DNA of 43,824 bases from WQUF01 sp031549885 (GTDB taxonomy: Bacteria > Bacillota > Clostridia > Clostridiales > Clostridiaceae): the NCBI GenBank assembly GCA_031549885.1, contig JAVBPD010000003.1, positions 1 through 43,824 on the forward strand, in the 5' to 3' direction. How positions within the stretch are numbered: the stretch's first letter is position 1; each line of letters starts with the position of its first letter. The notes beneath the pieces were generated by a model that did not search any database, was not told where the DNA came from, and was given only the letters and a program-made list of their open reading frames with translations. Positions 1 to 9,228 of the stretch are shown in pieces. The position numbers and the translations under genes were made by a program.

Positions 1-199
1 TAACATTGTTGCATCCTTTAAAAGGACAGAAGCTGCAAATTTTGCAGGAAAAGATATGAGAGGAAAGATAAAAAAGGCCTTTAAAGTTAAATATAACAAA
101 GATGACATGGGATATTATATTGAAAAAAATATAATAGATGAAAATATATTAAAAAAATTGGAAGCAAATACAATTGGAGAAATGATAAAGATAAAGTAG
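1..199 (+). CDS. C-terminal end of an unrecognised protein (partial)
   Basis: An open frame runs from the window edge (first full codon at base 2) to a TAG at 197-199, giving about 65 residues that begin NIVASFKRTEAAN and end GEMIKIK. The piece is lysine-rich with no membrane segment or motif that I recognise. The reading frame is open throughout and codon use matches the neighbours, so it is probably the tail of a real gene whose start lies outside the window. It is the only plus-strand gene in the left arm and converges on the DUF1934 gene. I cannot assign a function. Confidence 0.5.
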   Translation, partial: NIVASFKRTEAANFAGKDMRGKIKKAFKVKYNKDDMGYYIEKNIIDENILKKLEANTIGEMIKIK

Positions 200-583
200 T
201 CTTGGTTTAAATTTTAGGAGTATTATAAAAAATTAAGATTTGAAAAATAAGTTGAATATTTATAACGGAAAACCTTGAAAAAAACAGAATGAGTTTAAGG
301 TTTATTTGTAGTTTAGTCAATAAATAATATTTTTAATATTGTTAATTCTAGTTTAATATATAATAAAAAATGTGCTTTTTAACTAAAAAATCTGAATAGT
401 TTTTTTATAAATAGTTGTAACATTCCAAACTGCAATTTTTTCAGGTTGTAGTTAAGTTTTTAAAATTATAAAAGCTGTTTAAAGTATAGTTAAAGGCATA
501 AATATAACCCAAGTATACTAAATTACTTGAGTTATAAAATAATTTTATCTTTTCAATTTAAATATAATTAATCAAAAAAACAA
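200..583. other. AT-rich intergenic stretch with one hairpin
   Basis: No convincing gene is present. An imperfect inverted repeat at 506-515 / 524-533 (AACCCAAGTA with TACTTGAGTT) could be a terminator for the plus-strand gene ending at 199, although it is 300 bases away and followed by a mixed A/T run rather than a clean T tract. The rest is low-complexity A/T sequence. Confidence 0.4.
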
Positions 584-614
584 AAAAGTGGAAATACAAG
601 TTATTACCACTTTT
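584..614 (-). terminator. Rho-independent terminator after the DUF1934 gene
   Basis: AAAAGTGG (584-591) pairs with CCACTTTT (607-614) around a 15-base loop. It lies 7 bases beyond the stop codon of the minus-strand gene, and a T run follows in the minus-strand transcript. The arrangement suits termination of the ddl / PP-loop / DUF1934 unit. Confidence 0.7.
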
Positions 615-621
615 CAAATCA

Positions 622-1038
622 TTAATTTGGCAACTTTTTAATGTTTACTTTAAGTTTTGTATCTGTTTGACTTGTACCCGATACAATCATATTATAATTT
701 ACCAATATTTCTCCACCTTGATCATTTACATTAACTAATAAATCCTTAGTTTTTATTTTAATCTGAAGAACTCCATAAGGTGTATCATAAATTGATATGC
801 TTTCTTTTCCATTTTGAAAGTTCATATTTGTAATAGTATTGCCTTCCCTTAATAAAGTAAAATTATCATTTCCTATTTTTAAAATAGTTTTAGTTCCTTC
901 CATACCAGATATTTTTGTCTCATCGTATTCAACTATATATAAATCTTCTTTTTTATAGAAGTCTCCAGGTGTAACAACTTCTAGTTTATCTTCATCATTT
1001 TGAAAGCTGACTAAAGATATTAATGCGTTTTTTTTCAA
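622..1038 (-). CDS. DUF1934 family beta-barrel protein (YwiB-like)
   Basis: A 138-residue cytosolic protein with no signal peptide or membrane segment. Length, predicted beta-rich character and the pattern of a long strand set ending in NMIVSGTSQTDTKLKVNIKK fit the DUF1934/YwiB family, small calycin-like barrels of unknown role in Firmicutes. The start is a TTG at 1036-1038, preceded on the minus strand by GAAGGTG at suitable spacing; no ATG fits. It lies 15 bases downstream of the PP-loop gene and is the last gene of that apparent operon, followed by a terminator. The family assignment is from overall similarity and is fairly secure; function is unknown. Confidence 0.75.
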   Translation of the reverse strand: MKKNALISLVSFQNDEDKLEVVTPGDFYKKEDLYIVEYDETKISGMEGTKTILKIGNDNFTLLREGNTITNMNFQNGKESISIYDTPYGVLQIKIKTKDLLVNVNDQGGEILVNYNMIVSGTSQTDTKLKVNIKKLPN

Positions 1039-1053
1039 AAAATCACCTTCTTT

Positions 1054-2034
1054 TTAATTTAGGATATATTTATTTATCTCATCTTCACTGGCAGATATAG
1101 TTTGAATCCTCTCTAATTGTTCACTTTTATAATGTCCATATTTCACATTAATCAATTCTTTTGCTTTTTTAGAATACCTTACACATATTTTAGAGGCCAT
1201 TTCAATATCCTTTTCTGTAGGATTACCAATTATTATAATTGTAGAGCCTTTATAATCTTCTGAATCAAAAATCATATCATCCTTTGTCAATAACTTAAAT
1301 ATATCATTCCATTCTTCTTCACTTCTAGTTGAAATGATTTTACAATTTTCACTAACTCTAAAATGTCTACCATATTTTAAAAGTATAATGTCTCTTTTAC
1401 TAATTTCTTTACAATTATTTAATAAATCTTTAAGTCTCATAGTGTAATTTGGCTCAGTGAGTTTACATCCTCCAGCTGGAGAGGGATAATCTATTATATT
1501 CCATTCTTTCGCTAGTTCCATTTGAATTTTTCGTTCTCTTCCATTTATTCCTAATAAATTTTCTCTATTAATTATACCATCCAATTCCATTTTAGTTGGT
1601 TCTAGTTTTTGTGCACAAAGAGGTCTTATTATTTTTTCCTCAATTAAACTCTCTCTTTTTACAATATTTAGAGCATTTCTATTTTGACTCATGGGTCTTT
1701 GATTTAGTACTTCTCCAGTTATAATAAAATCTGCTCCATATTTTTCAAGAGAATTTCCAGCAATTCTAAACATCATAGAGTGGCAATCTATACATGGATT
1801 TAAATTTTTCCCATAACCATATTTTGGGTTTTTAACCATTTCAAAATGTTCTTCTGATATATCAATTACCTCAAGTGGTATATTTATTTGCTTTGCCATT
1901 TTAACAGCACTACTTTCACCGAAAAAATAGGATTTAAAGCAAATTCCTATAACATCTATTCCTTGATCCTTTATTAATTTTGCTGCAAGAGTGCTATCAA
2001 GACCTCCTGATAACATTGCTAATGCTTTAGACAT
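1054..2034 (-). CDS. PP-loop ATPase, tRNA thiolation-type (MnmA/ThiI-like)
   Basis: A 326-residue protein whose N-terminus holds the PP-loop pyrophosphatase motif SGGLDS at residues 9-14, used to adenylate a substrate. Two further cysteine motifs, CIDCH (around residue 81) and PAGGC (around residue 187), resemble the cysteine pairs that relay sulfur in tRNA thiolases. The protein lacks the full MnmA architecture and the THUMP domain of ThiI, so it belongs to a separate clostridial group often labelled tRNA methyltransferase/thiouridylase by similarity; the exact substrate is not known. The ATG start at 2032-2034 follows GGGGAAT. It is 11 bases downstream of ddl and 15 upstream of the DUF1934 gene, so the three are probably co-transcribed. 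Confidence 0.7.
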   Translation of the reverse strand: MSKALAMLSGGLDSTLAAKLIKDQGIDVIGICFKSYFFGESSAVKMAKQINIPLEVIDISEEHFEMVKNPKYGYGKNLNPCIDCHSMMFRIAGNSLEKYGADFIITGEVLNQRPMSQNRNALNIVKRESLIEEKIIRPLCAQKLEPTKMELDGIINRENLLGINGRERKIQMELAKEWNIIDYPSPAGGCKLTEPNYTMRLKDLLNNCKEISKRDIILLKYGRHFRVSENCKIISTRSEEEWNDIFKLLTKDDMIFDSEDYKGSTIIIIGNPTEKDIEMASKICVRYSKKAKELINVKYGHYKSEQLERIQTISASEDEINKYILN

Positions 2035-2045
2035 CTGTTATTCCC

Positions 2046-3071
2046 CTATCTATTATTTCTTTCTATTGCTAAATTGATTAAATCATTTATTAATTCATTA
2101 TAAGGCTTACCTGACTTTTCCCACATTGTAGGATATAAACTTATTTTAGTAAAACCAGGTATTGTATTTAACTCATTTAAGTATAGTTCTGATGTTTCAT
2201 TATCAATTAAAAAGTCCACTCTTGCCATACCTGAGCAATCATATAATTTATAAATTTTAGTAGCTAATGATTTTAATTCTTGAATTACATCAGGAGAAAA
2301 ATCAGGAGGAACTAGCGTAACTGAATTCTCATTTTCATATTTAGAATTATAATCATAAAATTCATTTGCAGGAACTATTTGTCCTGGTATAGAAGCTATT
2401 GGTTCATCATTTCCTAAAACTGCCACTTCAACATCTTTAGCATTTAACCCAACTTCTAATACAACTTTTCTATCAAATTTAAAAGCATAATCAATACCTT
2501 TTATTAACTCTTCTCTATTGTGTGCCTTTGATATGCCGATTGAGGATCCTCCATTAGATGGTTTAATAAAAATATTATACCCTAAATACTTTTCTGCTTC
2601 ATCAATTATTGAGGATTTAGAATTTTTCCATTTATAATCATTAATTACTAAATATTTAGCTTGTTTTATTTCAAACTTATCAGCAACATACTTTGCAAAA
2701 GCTTTGTCCATAATTAGAGCTGAGCTTAAAACTCCACAGCTAACACATGGTATATTTGATAGTCTACAAAGCCCTTGAATAGTACCATCTTCTCCATATA
2801 AGCCATGCAAAACTGGAAAAACAACATCTACTTCTTTATTGAAAATCAATTTATACGCATCTGGTGTTTTACTAAATTCGTCATGCTCCCATTTTCCATT
2901 TTCTATATTTTCTATAGGACCACCATACTCTAGCCATTTACCCTCCTTTGTTATACCAATTTTATAAATATCATATTTTTCTTTATCTATATTTTTTAAA
3001 ACTGAAACTGTTGACATTATAGATACTTCATATTCTGAGGATTGGCCTCCAAATAACACAGCTAATTTCAT
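2046..3071 (-). CDS. ddl: D-alanine--D-alanine ligase
   Basis: Makes the D-Ala-D-Ala dipeptide of peptidoglycan precursors from two D-alanines and ATP in the cytoplasm. The N-terminal VLFGGQSSEYEVS, the HGLYGEDGTIQG segment, the GGSSIGISK ATP-grasp loop, the YDYNSKY substrate loop and the late DFLIDN / LNELNTIPGF metal- and substrate-binding motifs are all present. The Tyr-containing YDY loop fits D-Ala rather than D-lactate specificity. An in-frame start exists 13 codons upstream, but the ATG at 3069-3071 has a strong TGGAGG 6-7 bases before it and begins directly with the family N-terminus MKLAVLFGG, giving 341 residues, normal for Ddl. It heads an operon with the PP-loop gene. Confidence 0.93.
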   Translation of the reverse strand: MKLAVLFGGQSSEYEVSIMSTVSVLKNIDKEKYDIYKIGITKEGKWLEYGGPIENIENGKWEHDEFSKTPDAYKLIFNKEVDVVFPVLHGLYGEDGTIQGLCRLSNIPCVSCGVLSSALIMDKAFAKYVADKFEIKQAKYLVINDYKWKNSKSSIIDEAEKYLGYNIFIKPSNGGSSIGISKAHNREELIKGIDYAFKFDRKVVLEVGLNAKDVEVAVLGNDEPIASIPGQIVPANEFYDYNSKYENENSVTLVPPDFSPDVIQELKSLATKIYKLYDCSGMARVDFLIDNETSELYLNELNTIPGFTKISLYPTMWEKSGKPYNELINDLINLAIERNNR

Positions 3072-3238
3072 AAAAAACCTCCAATATTTAATTTTATTAT
3101 TAACAAACAAATTAAGGAGTAAATAAAATTACTATTAATTTTATTTTAAAAATATGTTTAATTTGCAATTTTATTCTATCATAATAAAGAAAAAATAAAA
3201 AATTTAGGCTTTATACCTAAACTTATAATCTTATATTT

Positions 3239-3270
3239 AAACATAGTCAATATTAATATTGGCTATGTTT
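3239..3270 (-). terminator. Long palindromic hairpin after gyrA
   Basis: A 32-base near-perfect palindrome: AAACATAG and CTATGTTT flank CAATATT/AATATTG, with one mismatch or wobble. It begins 11 bases past the gyrA stop. The following T run is short and interrupted, so termination efficiency is uncertain, but the position between gyrA and ddl fits a terminator. Confidence 0.55.
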
Positions 3271-3280
3271 AAATTATTTA

Positions 3281-5731
3281 TTATTCAACTATCCCTATTT
3301 CATCATCACCAATTTGTTTAGTGCTTATTTTAGTCAAAGCAACAATTGGATCATTTTCTTTAAGCCTCATAAGTTTAACACCCATAGTGGTTCTTCCTGT
3401 GGAAGATATATCTGATACATTAAGCCTAATAGCAGTATTAGAACTATTCATTAACATGATTTCATCACTTTCTTTAACCATTCTAGCTCCTATTATTTTC
3501 CCTGTTTTATCAGAAATCTTATATGTTTTTATACCTTTTGCGCCTCTTTTTGTAATAGTATATTCTTCAATATGCGTTCTTTTTCCATAACCATTTTCAC
3601 TAACCACTAAAAGTTCTTCATCTAAAACTATTATATCCATTGAAACTGCAACATCTGATTCTCTAAGCGTAATAGCTTTAATACCAGAAGCAGTTCTTCC
3701 CATAGGTCTAACGTCTTTTTCACTAAACCTTATAGCATATCCATCAGCAGTAACTATTATTATCTCAGCATCACCCATGGTTCTTTTTACTTTTAATAAT
3801 TCATCGCCATCTGCTAATGTTATGGCCATTATGCCGCTTTTTCGTATATTAGAAAAGCTGCTTAGCTTAGTCTTTTTTATTTTACCTTTTTTAGTTACCA
3901 TTAATAAATATCCATCTTCATTTAAGTCTTTTATAGATATTATATCTTGAATGTTTTCACCATTTTCAAGTGGAAGAATATTCACAATATTAGATCCTTT
4001 TGCAATTCTACCTGCTTCTTGAATCTCATAAGCTTTTAATCTATATGCTTTACCCTTATTTGATAAGAACAATAAATTATTGTGAGTTGAAGTAACAAGT
4101 AAGTTATCAACAAAATCATCTTCTTTTGTAGTTGTCGCAATTATTCCCTTTCCTCCACGCCTTTGAGAAGTATATACATCTTGAGGTATACTTTTTATAT
4201 ATCCTGAACCTGTTAATGTTATCATTACTTCTTTTTCTTCGATTAAATTTTCAACATCTATTTCTCCATAATAAGGTTCAATTGTACTTCTTCTCTCATC
4301 AGCATATTTTTTCTTTATTTCAATTAATTCATCTTTGATTACTTGAAAAATCATATCCTCATCTTCAAGCAAGCTATTAAAATAATTAATTTGATTTTGG
4401 AGCTCATCATATTCTTCAGTTATTTTATTTATCTCAAGATTTGTTAATCTTCTAAGCCTCATATCAAGCACTGCTTGAGCTTGTTTTTCTGTTAAACCAA
4501 AAATTTCCGTTAAATTTATTAAAGCTTCTTTGTCATTTTTTGAGGATCTTATTAATCTAATAACTTCGTCTAAATGATCAAATATAATCTTAAATCCTTC
4601 AAGTATATGCATTCTATCTAAAGCTTTGTTAAGATCGTATTTAGTCCTTCTAATTATTACCTCGCTTTGATAGCTAAGGTAATGAGTTAACATCTCTTTT
4701 AAATTTAAAACTTTTGGTTGATTGTCAACAAGGGCAAGCATAATAACCCCAAAAGTATCTTGAAGTCTTGTATGTTTATAAAGTTGATTTAACACTACAT
4801 TTGCATTGGCATCTCTCTTAATTTCAACTACAATTCGCATACCTTCTCTATCAGATTCGTCCCTTAAATCAGATATGCCTTCTATTTTTTTATCTTTAAC
4901 AAGATCTGCAATATATTCAATTAACTTCGCTTTATTAACTTGATAAGGAATTTCAGTAAATATTATGCTTTGTCTTCCTTTTTCCTCAACAATTTCAGAT
5001 TTTGCTCTAACTATAATTTTACCTCTACCTGTTTCATATGCCTCTCTAATACCAGCTTTGCCGAGTATTATTCCAGCAGTTGGAAAATCAGGTCCTGAAA
5101 TTTTAGTCATCAATTCTTTAATTGAGCTATCTTTATTTTCGATGAGCATAATTAAAGCATCTATAACTTCTCCTAAATTGTGAGGTGGTATATTTGTAGC
5201 CATTCCTACAGCAATACCAGAAGATCCATTTACAAGTAAATTAGGAAACTTAGATGGAAGAACAGTTGGTTCCTCTTCTTCACCATCAAAATTCGGTATA
5301 AAGTCAACAGTGTCTTTGTTAATGTCTCTGAGCATTTCATTTGATATTTTATGCATCCTTGCTTCTGTGTAACGCATAGCAGCAGCACCATCACCATCAA
5401 CAGAGCCAAAATTACCGTGACCATCAACAAGTAAATATCTCATAGAGAAATCTTGAGCCATTCTAACTAAAGAGTCATAAACAGCGGTATCTCCATGTGG
5501 ATGGTATTTACCAAGTACATCTCCAACTATTCTAGCACATTTTCTATAAGACTTTTCTGGAGTAATTCCTAATTCAAACATTGAATACAAAATTCTTCTA
5601 TGTACAGGTTTTAAGCCATCTCTCACATCTGGAAGTGCACGACTAACAATTACGCTCATAGCATAATCTATATAGCTTTTTTTCATTTCGCTACTTATAT
5701 CTACTTGAAGCACTTTATCTTCATGAATCAA
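3281..5731 (-). CDS. gyrA: DNA gyrase subunit A
   Basis: The breakage-reunion subunit of gyrase, which with GyrB introduces negative supercoils. It has 816 residues, a normal length. The catalytic tyrosine is Y121 in AAMRYTEARM. The quinolone-determining segment reads HPHGDTAVYD with T82 and D86, which I take to be the usual susceptible-type residues of clostridia. The C-terminal half carries repeated beta-pinwheel blades with GxK/GRT motifs, including the GyrA-box-like QRRGGKG near residue 530. The start is a TTG at 5729-5731 with GAGGTG upstream. It lies 57 bases downstream of gyrB. A hairpin follows the stop. Confidence 0.97.
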   Translation of the reverse strand: MIHEDKVLQVDISSEMKKSYIDYAMSVIVSRALPDVRDGLKPVHRRILYSMFELGITPEKSYRKCARIVGDVLGKYHPHGDTAVYDSLVRMAQDFSMRYLLVDGHGNFGSVDGDGAAAMRYTEARMHKISNEMLRDINKDTVDFIPNFDGEEEEPTVLPSKFPNLLVNGSSGIAVGMATNIPPHNLGEVIDALIMLIENKDSSIKELMTKISGPDFPTAGIILGKAGIREAYETGRGKIIVRAKSEIVEEKGRQSIIFTEIPYQVNKAKLIEYIADLVKDKKIEGISDLRDESDREGMRIVVEIKRDANANVVLNQLYKHTRLQDTFGVIMLALVDNQPKVLNLKEMLTHYLSYQSEVIIRRTKYDLNKALDRMHILEGFKIIFDHLDEVIRLIRSSKNDKEALINLTEIFGLTEKQAQAVLDMRLRRLTNLEINKITEEYDELQNQINYFNSLLEDEDMIFQVIKDELIEIKKKYADERRSTIEPYYGEIDVENLIEEKEVMITLTGSGYIKSIPQDVYTSQRRGGKGIIATTTKEDDFVDNLLVTSTHNNLLFLSNKGKAYRLKAYEIQEAGRIAKGSNIVNILPLENGENIQDIISIKDLNEDGYLLMVTKKGKIKKTKLSSFSNIRKSGIMAITLADGDELLKVKRTMGDAEIIIVTADGYAIRFSEKDVRPMGRTASGIKAITLRESDVAVSMDIIVLDEELLVVSENGYGKRTHIEEYTITKRGAKGIKTYKISDKTGKIIGARMVKESDEIMLMNSSNTAIRLNVSDISSTGRTTMGVKLMRLKENDPIVALTKISTKQIGDDEIGIVE

Positions 5732-5788
5732 TTACCACACCTCATATTCACAGATATATAATTTAATAATTGCAAAATTATATAAATT

Positions 5789-7699
5789 TTAAAAATCGAT
5801 ATTTACAGCTTTTACTGCATTTTCCTCTATAAATAATCTCCTTGGTTCAACTTTGTCACCCATTAAAATGGTGAATATTTCATCAGCCACTATTGCATCA
5901 TCAATTGACACTTGAAGGAGAGTTCTATTTCCAGGGTTCATTGTAGTTTCCCATAATTGATCAGCATTCATCTCTCCAAGGCCTTTATATCTTTGGATTT
6001 TTGTGCTATTATCCTTTCCACCTATATCTTTTAATATTCTGTCAAGATCTTTATCCTTATAAGCATAATAAATCTTCTTATCCTTATCAACTTTATAAAG
6101 TGGTGGTTGAGCAATATATACACATCCTGCTTCAATTAATTCTCTCATGTACCTGTAAAAAAACGTAAGAAGTAATGTTCTAATATGAGATCCGTCCACA
6201 TCAGCATCTGTCATAATGACAATCTTATTATATCTTATTTTTTCAATATCAAATTCTTTGCCAATACCAGCTCCAATCGCTGTTATAATGGATCTTATAG
6301 CCTCATATCCTAGTATTTTATCAAGCCTAGCTTTTTCTACATTCATAATTTTTCCACGAAGTGGAAGTATGGCTTGAAATTTCCTATCTCTACCTTGTTT
6401 AGCTGAACCACCTGCAGAGTCTCCTTCTACAAGGTAAACTTCACATTCTTTTGGGTCTTTTGAAGAACAATCAGCTAATTTTCCTGGAAGTGAACTTCTT
6501 TCTAGAACAGATTTACGAGTAAGTTCTCTTGCTTTTCTTGCTGCTTCTCTCGCCCTTTGAGCAACTAGTGCTTTTTCAATTATTGGTTTTCCAACTGATG
6601 GATTTTCTTCTAGAAAAAAGTTTAAGCCTTCAGAAGTTATAGAGTCAACTATTGATCTAACTTCAGTATTTCCAAGCTTTGTTTTAGTCTGGCCTTCAAA
6701 TTGTGGTTCAGGAATTTTTACTGATATAATGGCTGTTAGACCTTCTCTTATATCATCTCCAGATAAATTTTTATCAGAATCTTTTATGTATGAATATTTT
6801 TTAGCATAATCGTTGAACTCCTTAGTAATGGCATTTTTAAATCCTTGTAAGTGAGTTCCACCCTCTATTGTGGCAATATTATTTGCAAATGAAAAAATAC
6901 TATCGTTATAGCTGTCATTAAATTGCAATGCTACTTCTACCAAAACGCCATCCTTAACACCATCAAAGTAAATAGGCTCAGGATGAAGGGCTATTTTGTT
7001 TCTATTCAAGTAAGTTACAAATTCCTTAATTCCACCTTCGTAATGAAAAACTGTAGACTTATCAATTCTCTCATCTTTAAGAGATATTTTAATTCCCTTA
7101 TTTAAAAAAGCTAATTCTCTAAGCCTTTGTGCTAATATTTCATTATCAAATTCTAATTCATCAAAAATATCATCATCTGGTTCAAAATAAGTAATTGTAC
7201 CAGTTTCTTCAGTATCCCCTATTTGTATTAAGTCATAAAGTGGCTTTCCTTTTTGAAATTCTATTTTCCATATTTTGCCTTCAGTTTTTACAACAACTGT
7301 GCATCTTTTTGATAAAGCATTGACAACTGAAGCGCCTACGCCGTGAAGTCCACCTGAAATTTTATAAGCTCCACTTCCAAATTTACCACCTGCATGAAGT
7401 ATTGTCATAATAACTTCAACTGATGATCTTCCAGTTTTGCTATGTATACCAACAGGCATACCTCTACCATTATCTTTTACTGTAATAGAATTATTTTCAT
7501 GTACATAAACTTCTATTTCTGTGCAAAATCCAGCAAGAGCTTCATCTACGCTATTATCAACTATCTCATAAACAAGCTGATGTAAACCTCTTTTACTGGT
7601 ATTACCTATATACATTCCAGGTCTTTTTTTAACAGCTTCAAGGCCTTCTAGTATTTGAATCTGATCTTGATCGTATTTTTCTATATTCTTATCAGACAT
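5789..7699 (-). CDS. gyrB: DNA gyrase subunit B
   Basis: The ATPase subunit of gyrase. The N-terminal GHKL fold shows EIVDNSVDEALAG, DNGRGMP and GGLHGVGASVVNALS. The TOPRIM domain shows YLVEGDSAGGSAKQGRDR and the DADVDGSHIRTL acidic triad, and the C-terminus has QRYKGLGEMNADQLWETTM and the final GDKVEPRR. An upstream TTG at 7703-7705 directly abuts GGAGG and is too close to be used. The ATG at 7697-7699 has the proper seven-base spacing, so the protein starts MSDKNIEKYD (636 residues). It sits between remB and gyrA as in Bacillus. Confidence 0.97.
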   Translation of the reverse strand: MSDKNIEKYDQDQIQILEGLEAVKKRPGMYIGNTSKRGLHQLVYEIVDNSVDEALAGFCTEIEVYVHENNSITVKDNGRGMPVGIHSKTGRSSVEVIMTILHAGGKFGSGAYKISGGLHGVGASVVNALSKRCTVVVKTEGKIWKIEFQKGKPLYDLIQIGDTEETGTITYFEPDDDIFDELEFDNEILAQRLRELAFLNKGIKISLKDERIDKSTVFHYEGGIKEFVTYLNRNKIALHPEPIYFDGVKDGVLVEVALQFNDSYNDSIFSFANNIATIEGGTHLQGFKNAITKEFNDYAKKYSYIKDSDKNLSGDDIREGLTAIISVKIPEPQFEGQTKTKLGNTEVRSIVDSITSEGLNFFLEENPSVGKPIIEKALVAQRAREAARKARELTRKSVLERSSLPGKLADCSSKDPKECEVYLVEGDSAGGSAKQGRDRKFQAILPLRGKIMNVEKARLDKILGYEAIRSIITAIGAGIGKEFDIEKIRYNKIVIMTDADVDGSHIRTLLLTFFYRYMRELIEAGCVYIAQPPLYKVDKDKKIYYAYKDKDLDRILKDIGGKDNSTKIQRYKGLGEMNADQLWETTMNPGNRTLLQVSIDDAIVADEIFTILMGDKVEPRRLFIEENAVKAVNIDF

Positions 7700-7754
7700 T
7701 TTCAACCTCCAATGTTTAACATAAGCTATTATATAGATTGGCTTAGTTTTATAT

Positions 7755-7997
7755 TTAAATACGTTTTAACAAAGTAACTGAAGATATTGGGGATAAAAAT
7801 ATTTTAGATTTTCTGCTTATTTCTGCAACTATGCAAGATTTTAATTTCTCATTACCTATTTTTTCAACAAAACCATCTTCTTCAGCAAGTTTTAGAAAAT
7901 TTGTTGTATCACAGCTATAGGAAGATGTCTCTATATTGAAAATCATAACTATATCCTTTGTTCTAATCATTACATTTTCACCCAAGTGAAGAAACAT
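7755..7997 (-). CDS. remB: RemB/YaaB family regulator (DUF370-type)
   Basis: An 80-residue protein of the DUF370/RemB (YaaB) family. In Bacillus, yaaB (remB) lies between recF and gyrB and takes part in control of biofilm matrix genes; the position here is the same. The N-terminus MFLHLGENVMIRTKDIVMIFNIE is the recognisable family segment. The ribosome site AGGAGG (8001-8006) overlaps the end of recF, so translation is probably coupled to recF. The TAA inside recF may therefore also lower RemB production; that is inference. The DNA-binding role in this organism is inferred from the family. Confidence 0.85.
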   Translation of the reverse strand: MFLHLGENVMIRTKDIVMIFNIETSSYSCDTTNFLKLAEEDGFVEKIGNEKLKSCIVAEISRKSKIFLSPISSVTLLKRI

Positions 7998-8006
7998 AAA
8001 TCCTCC

Positions 8007-9101
8007 TTAAAGGTCATTTAATTTTATTGTATTAGCATTTTTTACCAGGAATAAATTTAAGTCATTTAACGAATCATGTAATTGCCCAATGTCAGTAGAT
8101 GTAATTAAAGTTTGAATGTTTTTAATTGAGTTTAAAATAAAATTTTGCCTGTTAGAATCTAGTTCAGATAGAACATCATCTAAAAGAAGTATTGGATATT
8201 CTTCAGTTTCGTTTTTAATAATTTAAATAGCTGCAAACTTAATTGTTAAAACCGCTGTTCTTTGTTGACCTTGGGATGCAAAATTTCTTGCATCAAAATC
8301 ATTAATGATTATTTGAACATCATCTCTATGAGGTCCAAAGGTTGTATATCCTTTTAAAAAATCAATATTTCTATTTTTAACAATTTTTTCATATAATTTT
8401 TCCACTGATATGTCTTTGTAATTGTCATTTTCATACAAAAATTTAATATCTTCTTTTGCACTTGTAATATTTTTATGTATTTCATTGCCGTATTTGCTTA
8501 AATTTTTAATATACCATAATCTGCAATTTATGATTTGATACGAAAGCTTTGCAAGTTCATAATCATATACATCAAGCAATTTAAAGTCTATGTTTTTATT
8601 GCTTTTTATTAAATTGTTTTTTTCATTTAACACTTTATTATAATTTACTAGGTTGTTATAATAGCTTTTCTTTAATTTAGAAATTTCTATATCTAAAAAT
8701 TTTCTTCTGACACTTGGAGAATCTTTAACAATTTTTAAATCTTCAGGAGAAAAAAACACAACATTTACAACTCCAATTAAATCAGAAATTGAAGAAATTT
8801 TTATTTTATTTATGTTAATTGATTTTCTCCCGTCTTTAAATATTTTAAATTCAATGAATTTATTTAATCTATTTGTATTAAAATAAGACCCTATGTATGA
8901 ATAATCTTTACTCCAATTTATTAATTCTTTATCTTTTCTTGTTCTGTGAGATTTACCATAGGAGAGGAGATATATGCTCTCTAGGATATTTGTTTTGCCT
9001 TCTCCATTATCTCCAATAAACATGTTTATTTTACTTGAAAAATCTATATTTAAATTTTTATAATTTCTAAAATTAATTAAATTAATTTTTTCTATATTCA
9101 T
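8007..9101 (-). pseudogene. recF: recF interrupted by an in-frame TAA codon
   Basis: RecF is an SMC-like ATPase that loads RecA at gaps. The 5' part (8223-9101) encodes 292 residues with Walker A GDNGEGKTN (residues 30-38) and the signature ASQGQQRT (about 275-282), then meets TAA at 8223-8225. The same frame continues without any shift for 71 more codons to a TAA at 8007-8009. That tail holds the expected Walker B segment ILLLDDVLSELD and a normal RecF C-terminus, and the full reading would be about 364 residues, the usual size. A single G-to-T change (GAA to TAA) would explain it. The product lacks Walker B and cannot be a functional ATPase unless the stop is read through or is a sequencing error. 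The ATG start follows AGGTGT. Confidence 0.85.
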
Positions 9102-9228
9102 AATACACCTGTACTATTATAACATAAAATATTAATATCAATATAGCTTAATGATAAATTTAATTATAAGAAATTAATAATAGGCTTTATTTGTACTTTA
9201 TTACAATTATTACCATTTTGGTTTAACT

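Noticed and set aside
7700..7705. Upstream TTG start of gyrB
   Set aside because: It directly abuts GGAGG with no spacer; the ATG at 7699 has normal spacing and gives the family N-terminus.
8223..8225. Programmed frameshift in recF
   Set aside because: The frame is the same on both sides of the TAA and no slippery sequence is present; a nonsense change or an error is simpler.
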